A stretch of 64,000 nucleotides of DNA from Mesorhizobium tamadayense (GTDB taxonomy: Bacteria; Pseudomonadota; Alphaproteobacteria; Rhizobiales; Rhizobiaceae). The translations under genes were made by a program, and so were the position numbers. Each line of letters begins with the position of its first letter. Within the stretch, counting starts at the first letter, position 1. The notes under the pieces were generated by a model. It saw only the letters and a program-made list of their open reading frames with translations. It made no database searches and was not told the DNA's origin. This document shows positions 42,287-51,307 of the stretch, piece by piece. The DNA is taken from NCBI RefSeq assembly GCF_003863365.1, contig NZ_RQXT01000026.1, positions 1 through 64,000 on the forward strand, given 5' to 3'.

Positions 42287-43507
42287 ATGAAAATCCTTCA
42301 TGTGCTCACCAGACTGCTTCGTGCCGGCTCCGAAGAGAACACGTTGGCTTGCTGTCTCGCTCAGGCGCGGCACGGCCATGAAGTGCTGTTGGTTCACGGC
42401 GCGGAATACGACCCAAGGCTACGGGCGTCCCTTACCGGAGCCCTTCGAGTGGTGACCCTGGAAAAACTCATCAACCCGATTTCGCTATCCCGCGACATTT
42501 CTGCGTTCGGTCAACTCACCCGCCTTATGCGCGATTGGCAGCCCGACATTGTGCACACGCATCAAAGCAAAGCCGGCATCGTCGGCCGCCTCGCCGCCAG
42601 GGAAGCCAATATCCCTGGCATCATACATGGCGTGCACATCTTGCCTTTCGTGCATGTGGGCAACGGGCAGAGGCTGATATTCCTGGCCGCCGAACGCCTG
42701 GCCGCGAAGTTCACGCGCGCTTTCATCGATGTCAGCCAGGCTATGCGCGACATCTGCATCGCCAATCATTTGGGCGGCCCCGATCAGCACCATGTTGTCC
42801 ACTCCGGCTTCGATCTGGCACGTTTCGCGAACGCGCGCTGGCCGCAAGAGCCGCATCTGCTCCTGGGGACGGCAGCCGGGGAGCCAAAGCCGCCGGTGGT
42901 CCTTATGCTGGCCGCGCTGGAACCAAGAAAACGCCACGTCGAGTTCATTGAAGCATTCGGGCAAGTCGTTGACCGAATTCCGAACGTGCGGCTGCTGCTC
43001 GCCGGTGACGGACCGGCGCGATCCGATGTTGCGTCGGCGATCGAACGATCCCGGTTCGCAAACAACGTTCGTATGATCGGCTACCATAGCGAGCCCGAAC
43101 GACTGATCAGCCTGGCGGACGTGTGCGTGCTGACGTCGATGCGAGAGGGATTGCCTCGCGTCATGATGCAGTATCTGGCGGGTGGTCGAGCCAGCGTAGT
43201 CTCGCACTTGCCGGGCGTGGAAGAGGTCGTCCAGCATGGCGTGAACGGAATTGTGACGCCAGCCGAGGATGTGGGCGCCGCAGCGGCGGCCGTCACCGAT
43301 CTGCTTGAGAACCAGCACTATCGCGCTCGACTGGCTGATGGCGCGAAACGCACCGACCTGTCGTCCTGGGGGCTGGAGTCCATGTGCGAAAGCGTCGAGC
43401 AGATTTATCAATCCGTCCTAGACCCGGCCCTTCCAGCCGCAAGGCCAAACGAGGCACGAATTCGCGGTCGACTCGCTGGGCAAACCTTCGGGCTGCACGG
43501 ATTTTGA
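42287..43507 (+). CDS. GT4-family glycosyltransferase
   Basis: A 406-residue GT-B enzyme that transfers a sugar during repeat-unit assembly. The N-terminal domain starts MKILHVLTRLLRAGSEENTL and the C-terminal domain has LEPRKRHVEFIEAF and a donor-binding REGLPRVMMQYLAGGR. The canonical E-x7-E motif reads E-x7-Q here. It has no predicted membrane anchor. It is the only recognisable glycosyltransferase of its class in the cluster, so others must be encoded elsewhere. Confidence 0.88.
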   Translation: MKILHVLTRLLRAGSEENTLACCLAQARHGHEVLLVHGAEYDPRLRASLTGALRVVTLEKLINPISLSRDISAFGQLTRLMRDWQPDIVHTHQSKAGIVGRLAAREANIPGIIHGVHILPFVHVGNGQRLIFLAAERLAAKFTRAFIDVSQAMRDICIANHLGGPDQHHVVHSGFDLARFANARWPQEPHLLLGTAAGEPKPPVVLMLAALEPRKRHVEFIEAFGQVVDRIPNVRLLLAGDGPARSDVASAIERSRFANNVRMIGYHSEPERLISLADVCVLTSMREGLPRVMMQYLAGGRASVVSHLPGVEEVVQHGVNGIVTPAEDVGAAAAAVTDLLENQHYRARLADGAKRTDLSSWGLESMCESVEQIYQSVLDPALPAARPNEARIRGRLAGQTFGLHGF

Positions 43508-43644
43508 CCAGCCTTTTGCTGCTCCGATGGAGCTCGGAATTCAAGGCTTACTTCTCGAACCGTACGAAGAACCTCCTGTCACGCCCGGCCGACGAATGTC
43601 GATTGGTCCCGATGGCAGCAGGCTGGACAACCGGAGTACCGACG

Positions 43645-45015
43645 ATGCGTATGCGTGCTGACCAGCAATTTCTTTCCAAGCCTTCGCGAACGAAGGACTG
43701 GTGCCGACGGCTATTTCCCAAATTCGGCCCCGCGGGCGGACGCATGCTCGCAACGATCGGTAGCCTCGCCGTTGCCTTTGTTCTGCTCACCGCAGGTGCA
43801 TCCCGTGCGGATGGATATACATTCGACACCGGTGACATCCTGCGCGTTTCCGTGATCGGCGAGCAATCCTATCCGCTGGAAGTCGTGGTCGATGATCGGG
43901 GCTCGATATCACTGCCAATGTTGGGTGATATCCGAGCGCGCGGCCTCACCACCGTTGCCCTTTCGCAGGCCATTCAGCAGGCATTTCAGCAGCAGAAGCT
44001 CATCCTCGAGCCATTCGTGAAAGTGGAGATCGGCCAATACCGGCCATTTTTTATCTCCGGAACGGTGGCCCACCCTGGATCGTATCCCTTTCAACCGGGA
44101 ATAACGGTTCGCCATGCGCTTGCCATAGCAGGCGGATTTCGCGCCACGGCTGTGGGAAACACGGAGCCGGCCCTGGAAATAGCTGACCTGCGAAGCGCGC
44201 GCGCAAATCTGGCGATAGAAGAATATCGCCTGAAGGTCCGTCTCTCTCGGCTCCAGGCGGAAAGTCGACAGGATAAGTCCTTCGTTGCTCCGCCGGATCC
44301 GCCGGTCGAGTTTGGCGGGCAGTTGATCGCCGGCATCATCGCGTCCGAACAGGCGCAGCTGGACGCGCGACTTGCCGCATATCGGGATGACATTTCCTAC
44401 CTCGAGACCTCGCTGGATCGGGCGAAGAAGGAAGCAGCCATGGTTGCCGCCACCCGCGACGAACGGGAAAAGACCGCGAACATCCAACTGCAAGAGCTTC
44501 AGTCTGCCCGGTCTCTGCGGGAAAAGGGCCTGATAACCAACTCGAATGTCATGAGCGCGGAAAGAGCGCATACCAGCTATCGGGCTGAACTGGCGCAGAC
44601 CGAATTTCAGCAGGAACAGGCTCAGCAGGCGATGCTGAACGCGGAAAGTGAGCTGCGAAAGAAGCATCAGAGTCGTGACATGGACCTGATCGCCCAGATC
44701 CAGGACACGCAGGTCGAGCTTGGGAAGACTCAAAGTCAAATAAGATATGTTGCCGACAAGCTTCTCTTTATCTTCACTTACGGCGAGCAGAGAACCTTGG
44801 ATGATCTGCAAGGTTCGGTGAAGATTTCGATTTTCAGGCGCGAGCAGAAGATCGCCCACGACATCGTCGCTGATGAAAACACGGAAGTGAGAGCTGGCGA
44901 TGTCATCGAGGTATCCGTTGTGGCCAACAAGGGATTCTACGCTCCGGACTCCGGAACAATAGCATCCCCCAATGCGGCAAATCCGGCTATCCAGCCAAGC
45001 GTCGTCGGCCAATAG
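43645..45015 (+). CDS. Polysaccharide export protein, Wza/GumB-like with coiled-coil extension
   Basis: A 456-residue periplasmic/outer-membrane protein. After an N-terminal membrane or signal segment (LATIGSLAVAFVLLTAGASRA) comes a poly-export domain (YTFDTGDILRVSVIGEQSYP, SLPMLGDIRARGLT) and a SLBB domain (FFISGTVAHPGSYPFQPGI). A long helical coiled coil and a final small beta domain follow. I placed the start at ATG 43645 with GGAG upstream; the open frame runs back into the glycosyltransferase. No lipobox Cys is visible. It partners the Wzc-like protein at 37415. Confidence 0.85.
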   Translation: MRMRADQQFLSKPSRTKDWCRRLFPKFGPAGGRMLATIGSLAVAFVLLTAGASRADGYTFDTGDILRVSVIGEQSYPLEVVVDDRGSISLPMLGDIRARGLTTVALSQAIQQAFQQQKLILEPFVKVEIGQYRPFFISGTVAHPGSYPFQPGITVRHALAIAGGFRATAVGNTEPALEIADLRSARANLAIEEYRLKVRLSRLQAESRQDKSFVAPPDPPVEFGGQLIAGIIASEQAQLDARLAAYRDDISYLETSLDRAKKEAAMVAATRDEREKTANIQLQELQSARSLREKGLITNSNVMSAERAHTSYRAELAQTEFQQEQAQQAMLNAESELRKKHQSRDMDLIAQIQDTQVELGKTQSQIRYVADKLLFIFTYGEQRTLDDLQGSVKISIFRREQKIAHDIVADENTEVRAGDVIEVSVVANKGFYAPDSGTIASPNAANPAIQPSVVGQ

Positions 45016-45036
45016 CGCGACACAGATCTTCGGAAC

Positions 45037-47235
45037 TTGATCGTGATCTTTGGCGCGGCATTGACAGCCTTTGGGGCCCGTCCCCAGCGGGCGAATTCCC
45101 ATGTCGAAGCCGAGCAGAGGCCGCTAAACCTCCTCCGCGCAACGGCGCGCCACAAGACGTCGCGCAGGGCCCGGCGCCGCCGCCTCATCGTCCGGTCGCG
45201 CATCCCGGGTGCAATCCTGCTCCTCCTCGCCGCTGCGCTTGCGGGAGCGGAGTTTCTGCCGCGCTCTGTTGATATCGCGACGGTCCCTGGCTGGCGCCAT
45301 TTTTCCGATCCGCTGACCTTGCTGGCCGGTCCGGGCGCTCTCCCGGTTTTCATGGCGGTCGCGGCGCTGGGCTTGCTTGCTGCAGCCGTCCGCAACGCAA
45401 GGTGGAGACGGACAAGCGACTTGCCAGGCGCGTTCCCGAGCGCCGACGCCCGGTCCTCGATCCGGGAGCCGGCGCCGGGCTCGGAGCTGGCCTGCGCGTT
45501 GCGTTCCTGCAAGGCCGCGTTCGCGGGCGTCGCGGTTTTTAGCGGCGTGAGCAACATCCTCATGCTGACCGGCGCGATGTTCATGTTGCAGGTCTACGAT
45601 CGCGTGCTGCCGAGCCGCAGCGTCCCGACTCTGATCGCCATGGCGATACTGGCCGGTGTTCTGTTTGTGGGGCAGGCCGTCATCGACCTCGTGCGCGGCC
45701 GCATCATGACCCGGATCGGCGCCGAGCTGGACGAAGCGGTCGCGGGGCGCGTGTTCACCGCCGTTTCGAGGCTGCCCCTGTACATCGGCCAGCAGGGCGA
45801 TGGATTGCAGCCGCAACGCGATCTCGACAGCGTCCGTACTTTTCTGTCGAGTGCCGGGCCCGGCACGCTATTCGATCTTCCGTGGCTGCCCTTTTATCTG
45901 GCGATCATCTGGAGCCTTCATCCGACCCTCGGGATAACCGCCGCTTGCGGCGCGTTCGTGCTGGTGACGCTGACGGTCGCGACCGAGATCCTTACGCGCA
46001 AGCCGATGGGCGCCGCGGTTCTGACTGCAGTGAGGCGCAACAGCTTCGCCGAGGCCAGCCGGCGCAACGCGGAGGTGCTTGCGGCGATGGGCATGGGCAA
46101 ACGCCTGCACGACCACTGGCGCGAAGCGAGCCGCGAGCATCTTACGCAGCAGCAGCGTGTCAGCGATATCGTTGGCGGCTTCGGCAGCCTCGCCCGCGCC
46201 TTGCGACTGATGCTTCAGTCGGCAATGCTGGGTGTGGGCGCCTGGCTTGTGATCCAGGGTGAGGCGACTTCCGGGGTCATCATCGCCGGCTCCATCCTTG
46301 CAGGCCGTGCGCTGGCGCCCGTCGATCTTGCCATCGCCCATTGGCGCAACTTCGTGGCCGCACGCCAGAGCTGGAGCAGGCTGGCGAAGTTGCTCGCCCG
46401 GTTGCCGCAAGACGCTCAGCCGATGGCGCTTCCGGTGCCCGGCTCGAATCTGACGGTGGAACGCATCGCGATCGCTGCGCCTGGCGCTCAACGCATCATC
46501 GTGCAAGGTGTGGAATTCAGCCTCGGCGCCGGCTCGGTGCTCGGCATCATCGGACCAAGCGGTTCCGGCAAATCGAGCCTCGTTCGTGGGTTGGTCGGCG
46601 CTTGGCGACCACTGGCGGGCCGTATCAAGCTGGACGGCGCCGCGCTGGATCAGTGGTCGTCCGAACGCCTTGGCCGCTACATAGGTTACCTTCCGCAAGA
46701 CGTCGAGCTGTTCGCGGGAACGGTCGCCGCCAATATCGCCCGCTTCGATCCTGGGGCGGACCCCCAGGCCATTGTCGCCGCCGCCCGCGCCGCGGGCGTC
46801 CATCAGTTGATCATCGGTCTTCCCAACGGTTACGAGACGCAGATCGGCGAGGGCGGAACAACGCTCTCGGCCGGCCAGCGCCAGCGCGTTGCCCTGGCGC
46901 GTGCGCTCTATGGCGATCCGTTCCTGGTGGTCCTCGACGAACCCAACTCTAATCTCGATAGTGAAGGCGAGATCGCGCTTGCCGGCGCCATCCTCGCAAC
47001 CAAGGCGCGCGGCGGCATCGTAGCGATCGTGGCGCATCGGCCCAACATTCTCGGCACGGTGGATTTCCTGCTCGTGATGAAAGACGGCCAGATGCAGATG
47101 TTCGGCACGAGAGAAAGTGTTCTGTCGAAACTCTTGCCTACGTCGCAGGCCGTGACCGCTGGCCTGCAGCCGGTTTTCAAGCTCACTCCGACTGCCGAGT
47201 TGATGACCGCCCCGGACATGGACACGGGGAAATGA
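45037..47235 (+). CDS. Type I secretion ABC transporter (PrtD/HlyB-like permease-ATPase)
   Basis: A 732-codon frame. The core from about residue 150 has a six-helix ABC membrane domain (FSGVSNILMLTGAMFMLQVY) and an ATPase with Walker A GPSGSGKSS, signature LSAGQRQRVALARAL and Walker B LVVLDEPNSNLD. About 145 extra residues at the N-terminus include two hydrophobic segments, more than PrtD usually has. The start at TTG 45037 is the furthest possible. It overlaps the HlyD gene by 4 bp. Together with an outer-membrane TolC-like protein not in the window it would export the large protein at 51308. Confidence 0.88.
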   Translation: MIVIFGAALTAFGARPQRANSHVEAEQRPLNLLRATARHKTSRRARRRRLIVRSRIPGAILLLLAAALAGAEFLPRSVDIATVPGWRHFSDPLTLLAGPGALPVFMAVAALGLLAAAVRNARWRRTSDLPGAFPSADARSSIREPAPGSELACALRSCKAAFAGVAVFSGVSNILMLTGAMFMLQVYDRVLPSRSVPTLIAMAILAGVLFVGQAVIDLVRGRIMTRIGAELDEAVAGRVFTAVSRLPLYIGQQGDGLQPQRDLDSVRTFLSSAGPGTLFDLPWLPFYLAIIWSLHPTLGITAACGAFVLVTLTVATEILTRKPMGAAVLTAVRRNSFAEASRRNAEVLAAMGMGKRLHDHWREASREHLTQQQRVSDIVGGFGSLARALRLMLQSAMLGVGAWLVIQGEATSGVIIAGSILAGRALAPVDLAIAHWRNFVAARQSWSRLAKLLARLPQDAQPMALPVPGSNLTVERIAIAAPGAQRIIVQGVEFSLGAGSVLGIIGPSGSGKSSLVRGLVGAWRPLAGRIKLDGAALDQWSSERLGRYIGYLPQDVELFAGTVAANIARFDPGADPQAIVAAARAAGVHQLIIGLPNGYETQIGEGGTTLSAGQRQRVALARALYGDPFLVVLDEPNSNLDSEGEIALAGAILATKARGGIVAIVAHRPNILGTVDFLLVMKDGQMQMFGTRESVLSKLLPTSQAVTAGLQPVFKLTPTAELMTAPDMDTGK

Positions 47236-48551
47236 CTGTTGCCCTTCCGAACAGGTCGCGTTCCAACCGGCGATCCATCCGCCGCAATCTGCTGGGCGGA
47301 ATGACCATCGTCGCATTGCTCGTCGGCGGAATGGGAGTCTGGGCCGGCACGGTGGATATTTCGGGAGCAGTGATCTCACACGGCGCGGTGGTCGTCGACA
47401 CCAGCGAAAAGAAAGTTCAACACCCGACCGGCGGCGTGGTCGGCAAGATTTTCGTGCGCGATGGCGACCGCGTCCGGGCCGGAGACATTCTGGTCCAGCT
47501 CAGCGACACCGTTCCGCGTGCCAGCCTGGCTTACGTGACGAAGAATCTGGATGAGCTCTATGCGCGAAAGTCCCGCCTCGAGGCCGAGCGTGACGGCAGC
47601 GAGCGGATGACGCTTGCTCCGACGCTTGTCGCGGGAATGAACGACCCTGAGGTTGCAGCCACGGTGGCCAGCGAACAACGGCTGTTCGAGCTTCGTCGCA
47701 CCGAGGTGTCTGGCAACAAGGCGCGCTTGCGCGAACGCATCGAGCAACTCGGAAAGCAGATCGAGGGTTATTCGGCGCAGGAATCGGCAAAGGCGAAGGA
47801 GATCGAGCTGATCAACGACGAGCTCGTCGACATCCGCAGTCTTGTCGAAATGAGGCTCACCCTCAAGTCGAAGCTGACCGAATATGAACGCGAGGCGACA
47901 CGCATCGAGGGTGAACGGGCGCAAGTTGTGTCCAGCATAGCGCAGGCAAAGGGGGCGATCGCCGAAGTCGAGCTCCAGATCCTGCAGCTCGACAAGGAGT
48001 TTTCCAGCGAGACCGGGAGCGAATTGCGCGAGGTCGAAGCCAAGATCGCCGAGTTCGAGGAGCGAAAGGTCACCGCGGAGGACCAGCTGTCGCGCATCGA
48101 TATTCGTGCCCCCGCCAGCGGCACGGTCCATCAATCCTCAATCCATACCTTGGGTGGCGTGATCGGCGCGGGGGAGCCGATCATGCTGATCGTGCCCGAC
48201 ACCGACACTCTCGCGGTCGAGGTGAAGGCCGCACCCCAGGACATCGACCAGCTCTTGATCGGTCAGCGCGCGCTTCTTCGCTTCACCGCCTTCAACGTCC
48301 GCACCACGCCCGAAACGGAAGGTGTGGTCTCCATGATCGCGGCCGACGTGACGCGCGATCAGCACACCAACGAAATCTACTACGCGGTGCGCATCACGCC
48401 CGACCCGAAGGATTTTAAGAAGCTCGGCCCCGTCTCGCTCGTTCCGGGCATGCCGGTGGAAGCGTTCATACGGACTGGCGACCGCAAGGTGCTTTCATAC
48501 CTGATGAAGCCTTTGACGGACCAGATGATGCGTGCGTTCAGGGACCAGTAG
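47232..48551 (+). CDS. HlyD-family membrane fusion protein of the type I secretion system
   Basis: A 439-residue periplasmic adaptor with one N-terminal transmembrane segment (MTIVALLVGGMGVWAGTV), a biotinyl-lipoyl-like segment (GGVVGKIFVRDGDRVRAGDI), a long coiled coil and a C-terminal beta domain (IDIRAPASGTVHQ, SLVPGMPVEAFI). It overlaps the ABC gene by 4 bp. It bridges the inner-membrane ABC protein and an outer-membrane channel. Confidence 0.92.
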   Translation: MTVALPNRSRSNRRSIRRNLLGGMTIVALLVGGMGVWAGTVDISGAVISHGAVVVDTSEKKVQHPTGGVVGKIFVRDGDRVRAGDILVQLSDTVPRASLAYVTKNLDELYARKSRLEAERDGSERMTLAPTLVAGMNDPEVAATVASEQRLFELRRTEVSGNKARLRERIEQLGKQIEGYSAQESAKAKEIELINDELVDIRSLVEMRLTLKSKLTEYEREATRIEGERAQVVSSIAQAKGAIAEVELQILQLDKEFSSETGSELREVEAKIAEFEERKVTAEDQLSRIDIRAPASGTVHQSSIHTLGGVIGAGEPIMLIVPDTDTLAVEVKAAPQDIDQLLIGQRALLRFTAFNVRTTPETEGVVSMIAADVTRDQHTNEIYYAVRITPDPKDFKKLGPVSLVPGMPVEAFIRTGDRKVLSYLMKPLTDQMMRAFRDQ

Positions 48552-48617
48552 GCACGCCGCAGCTTGTCGTACGGGTCGCTGCAATCTTCTCACCTGTGGC
48601 GAGGGAGACCTATCAAG

Positions 48618-49565
48618 ATGGCAACAGAGCTGAAACCTCCGATCTTTCTGATTGGCAACTACCGGTCGGGCACCACCATCACGCAGAAATTGATGGGGCT
48701 GCACCCGGATGTCGTTACCTGGTACGAACCAAAAACATTGTGGCTCTATGCCGATCCGGCACGGCGTCATGACGAATTTGTCAAAGCCGACGCGACCGAA
48801 AAGGTCGTCCGTTACATTCGCAACCGGTTCCTCGAATATCAGTTGCGGCACGGCAATCGGCAAATCATGGAAAATACGCCCGCCAATGTTTTGCGCGTGC
48901 CATTTATCCATCAGATCTTTCCGGAGGCTATATTTCTATATATCTCGAGGAATCCCTTCTCTTATATCAGCTCCATGGAGCTTAAATGGCAGCGTCCAAA
49001 GAGTTTTAAAGGTCTCCTGAGGCTGTTGAAAGACACGCCGGTCACGCAAGTTCATTATTACGCGGGAGATGTTATAAAGCAGATAGTCACCAAAAGGATA
49101 CTGCGAAGAAAATACACATCGATCTATGGGCCGCGTTACAAGGGAATAGATCGGGATTTGCAGGAGCATGAAAAACTGACGGTGATCGCGCGCCAGTGGG
49201 CGCGCGGCAATCGAATGGCCCGAGAAGATCTCGCCAGGCTAGTCAACGGCCGCGTATTCTCGTTCCGCTATGAGGATCTCATCCAGGATCCCGAGCGGGT
49301 TCTGCGGGGCATATTTGAGCATTGTGGCCTGGACTGCGATGACCGCATCGTGTGCGCAGCGAAAGAGATGATCGATCCCGGCCGCCAGCAGAAGTGGCTC
49401 CGCCTGGATCCGAGCCAACTGGCAGCGATCATCCCGGAGGTCCGGGATGAGATGGGGTTCTACCACTACGAGATCCCGTCCCTTCTCGTTGAACAGGGCT
49501 CGCGGCCAACGCGACCTCCATTGTCGTTTCAGCACGGCCATCCGGATATTCCGTCCTCCCGCTGA
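48618..49565 (+). CDS. PAPS-dependent sulfotransferase-family protein
   Basis: A 315-residue protein with a 5'-phosphosulfate-binding loop (IFLIGNYRSGTTITQKL) and the 3'-phosphate segment ISRNPFSY, followed by FSFRYEDLIQDP. ATG 48618 follows GAGGGAGA; the longer frame from 48564 lacks a good site. It is probably cytoplasmic and could sulfate the exopolysaccharide precursor or a lipid acceptor, but the acceptor is unknown. Confidence 0.85.
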   Translation: MATELKPPIFLIGNYRSGTTITQKLMGLHPDVVTWYEPKTLWLYADPARRHDEFVKADATEKVVRYIRNRFLEYQLRHGNRQIMENTPANVLRVPFIHQIFPEAIFLYISRNPFSYISSMELKWQRPKSFKGLLRLLKDTPVTQVHYYAGDVIKQIVTKRILRRKYTSIYGPRYKGIDRDLQEHEKLTVIARQWARGNRMAREDLARLVNGRVFSFRYEDLIQDPERVLRGIFEHCGLDCDDRIVCAAKEMIDPGRQQKWLRLDPSQLAAIIPEVRDEMGFYHYEIPSLLVEQGSRPTRPPLSFQHGHPDIPSSR

Positions 49566-49631
49566 GCGGGGAGATGCATTGGCTGCCCGCTTTGATCGGT
49601 CGAATAAGCAACCAGGCAAGTGGAGAGAGGC

Positions 49632-51137
49632 GTGAGCAACAACCGGCGCGGGCTGGCAAAACACAGCGTCATAGGCATGTTTTGGACGGCCCTGTCCATG
49701 GGTGCCCTCGCTGTCGCGGAGCTTGTCGCTCTCGTCATTCTGGCCCGGCTGCTCTCGCCCAACGAGTTCGGCCTTTACTCCGCAGCACTCATCATCATCA
49801 AATTTTCAGCCATCTTCCAGGGACTTGGCATTACCCCAGCGATCGTGCAGCGGCCGCAGCTGGAGGAGCGGCATCTTCGCGCCGGATTCACCCTGTCGTG
49901 CTTGCTCGGCGTCGCTGTATCGGCGCTGGTCTGGGCGATGGCACCCGCCATTGCCGGCCTGCTTCGGCTTGCCGATCTGGCGCCCGTCGTGCGTGCGATC
50001 TGTTTCGTGTTTCTTTTTCAAGGGGCTTCCATGGTGGCTTTGGCCACCGCCCAGCGCGCGCTGCGGTTCCGTTGGCTCGCCCTCATCGACGCCTGTGCCT
50101 TTGCAGTGGGCTACGTCGTTGCCGGCCCGATCCTGGCTTGGCTCGGCTTCGGCATCTGGGCGCTTGTCGGCGCGCTCCTGATCCAGCAATTCATCCGCAT
50201 GATCGTGCTGCTCGCCGGCCAGCCGCATCCGATGCGGCCCCTGCTGGAGTGGCGCGCCATCGTCGAACTGCTCTATTTCGGAAGCGGCTTCACCATTGCC
50301 CGGGTATGCAATTACCTCGCCACCCAGGCGGACAGGCTGGTCGTGGGCCGCTGGCTCGGCGCCGATGCGCTCGGCCTCTACGGCCTGTCGTCACAGCTCA
50401 TGACGGCGCCGGCGGTCATCGTCGGCCAGGTTCTCGATCGCGTGCTGTTCCCGACCATGGCGCTGGTCCAGGAGCAACCCGCGCGGCTTGCGCGCGCCTA
50501 TCGCGGCGCGGTCGCGGGTTGCGCCCTGCTCGTCCTGCCAGCCAGCGTGGTCGTGGCGATCGTCGCGCCCGAACTGGTTAAGGTCATTCTCGGACGGGGA
50601 TGGATAGGCGTTGTCGCGCCGCTCCAGATCCTGGCGTTCGGCATGCTGTTCCGCACGAGCTACAAGCTCAGCGATTCCGTCTCGCGCGCGACGGGCACCG
50701 TCTACGCTCGCGCCTGGCGCCAGGCCGTCTTCACCATCGGTGTCTTCGCAGGCTCCCTCATCGGGCAACTCTGGGGCATTGAAGGCGTGGCATTCGGCGT
50801 CGGAGCAGCCTTCGGGGTCAATTTCTTCCTCATGGCGCAGTTAAGCCTTCGCGTGACCGGGATGACGTGGGCGGATTTCTTCCTGGCGCATCTGCCTGGC
50901 CTCGCGCTCGCGGGCGTTGTCGGAACGAGCGCCTGGGCATTCGTGGGGTGGCTGCGCGCCATCCAGCTATCTCCTCTTCCGCTGCTTATCGATACGGCCT
51001 TGCTGGCGTCTGTCGGGGGCCTGCTGCTGTGCTGGCTGCTGCCGTCGCTGTTCCTTGGGCGGGAAGGCCTGTCACTGCTGCGCTTGCTCGCGGCAGTGGT
51101 GCCCGCGTGGCCGAGGATGAAGCAGGCAACGGACTGA
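49632..51137 (+). CDS. Wzx-like oligosaccharide flippase
   Basis: A membrane protein of about 501 residues with roughly 12-14 transmembrane segments and the polysaccharide transporter (MOP/Polysacc_synt) layout, starting SVIGMFWTALSMGALAVAELVALVILARLLSPNEFG. It would flip undecaprenyl-linked repeat units. GTG 49632 with GGAG upstream is preferred over GTG 49620. No partner Wzy lies next to it; the ligase-like protein at 58063 may fill that role. Confidence 0.88.
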   Translation: MSNNRRGLAKHSVIGMFWTALSMGALAVAELVALVILARLLSPNEFGLYSAALIIIKFSAIFQGLGITPAIVQRPQLEERHLRAGFTLSCLLGVAVSALVWAMAPAIAGLLRLADLAPVVRAICFVFLFQGASMVALATAQRALRFRWLALIDACAFAVGYVVAGPILAWLGFGIWALVGALLIQQFIRMIVLLAGQPHPMRPLLEWRAIVELLYFGSGFTIARVCNYLATQADRLVVGRWLGADALGLYGLSSQLMTAPAVIVGQVLDRVLFPTMALVQEQPARLARAYRGAVAGCALLVLPASVVVAIVAPELVKVILGRGWIGVVAPLQILAFGMLFRTSYKLSDSVSRATGTVYARAWRQAVFTIGVFAGSLIGQLWGIEGVAFGVGAAFGVNFFLMAQLSLRVTGMTWADFFLAHLPGLALAGVVGTSAWAFVGWLRAIQLSPLPLLIDTALLASVGGLLLCWLLPSLFLGREGLSLLRLLAAVVPAWPRMKQATD

Positions 51138-51307
51138 TCGAGGACGCAACTCGACGTTTGTACTGATCGCCCGGTCAGGAATTTCCGGCATGCCTTTCAC
51201 GCGCAACGTCACCACTGCCGTGCTCGATTTTGGTGCCGACGGTGACGCCCGGTCGGGCACGCGGAGATTGCGTTCTTAGTCGAGGGAAATGGGGAGGGAG
51301 ACTTGTC

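Noticed and set aside
45868..47379. 503-codon minus-strand open frame
   Set aside because: Opposite the ABC secretion gene, which has full Walker and signature motifs.
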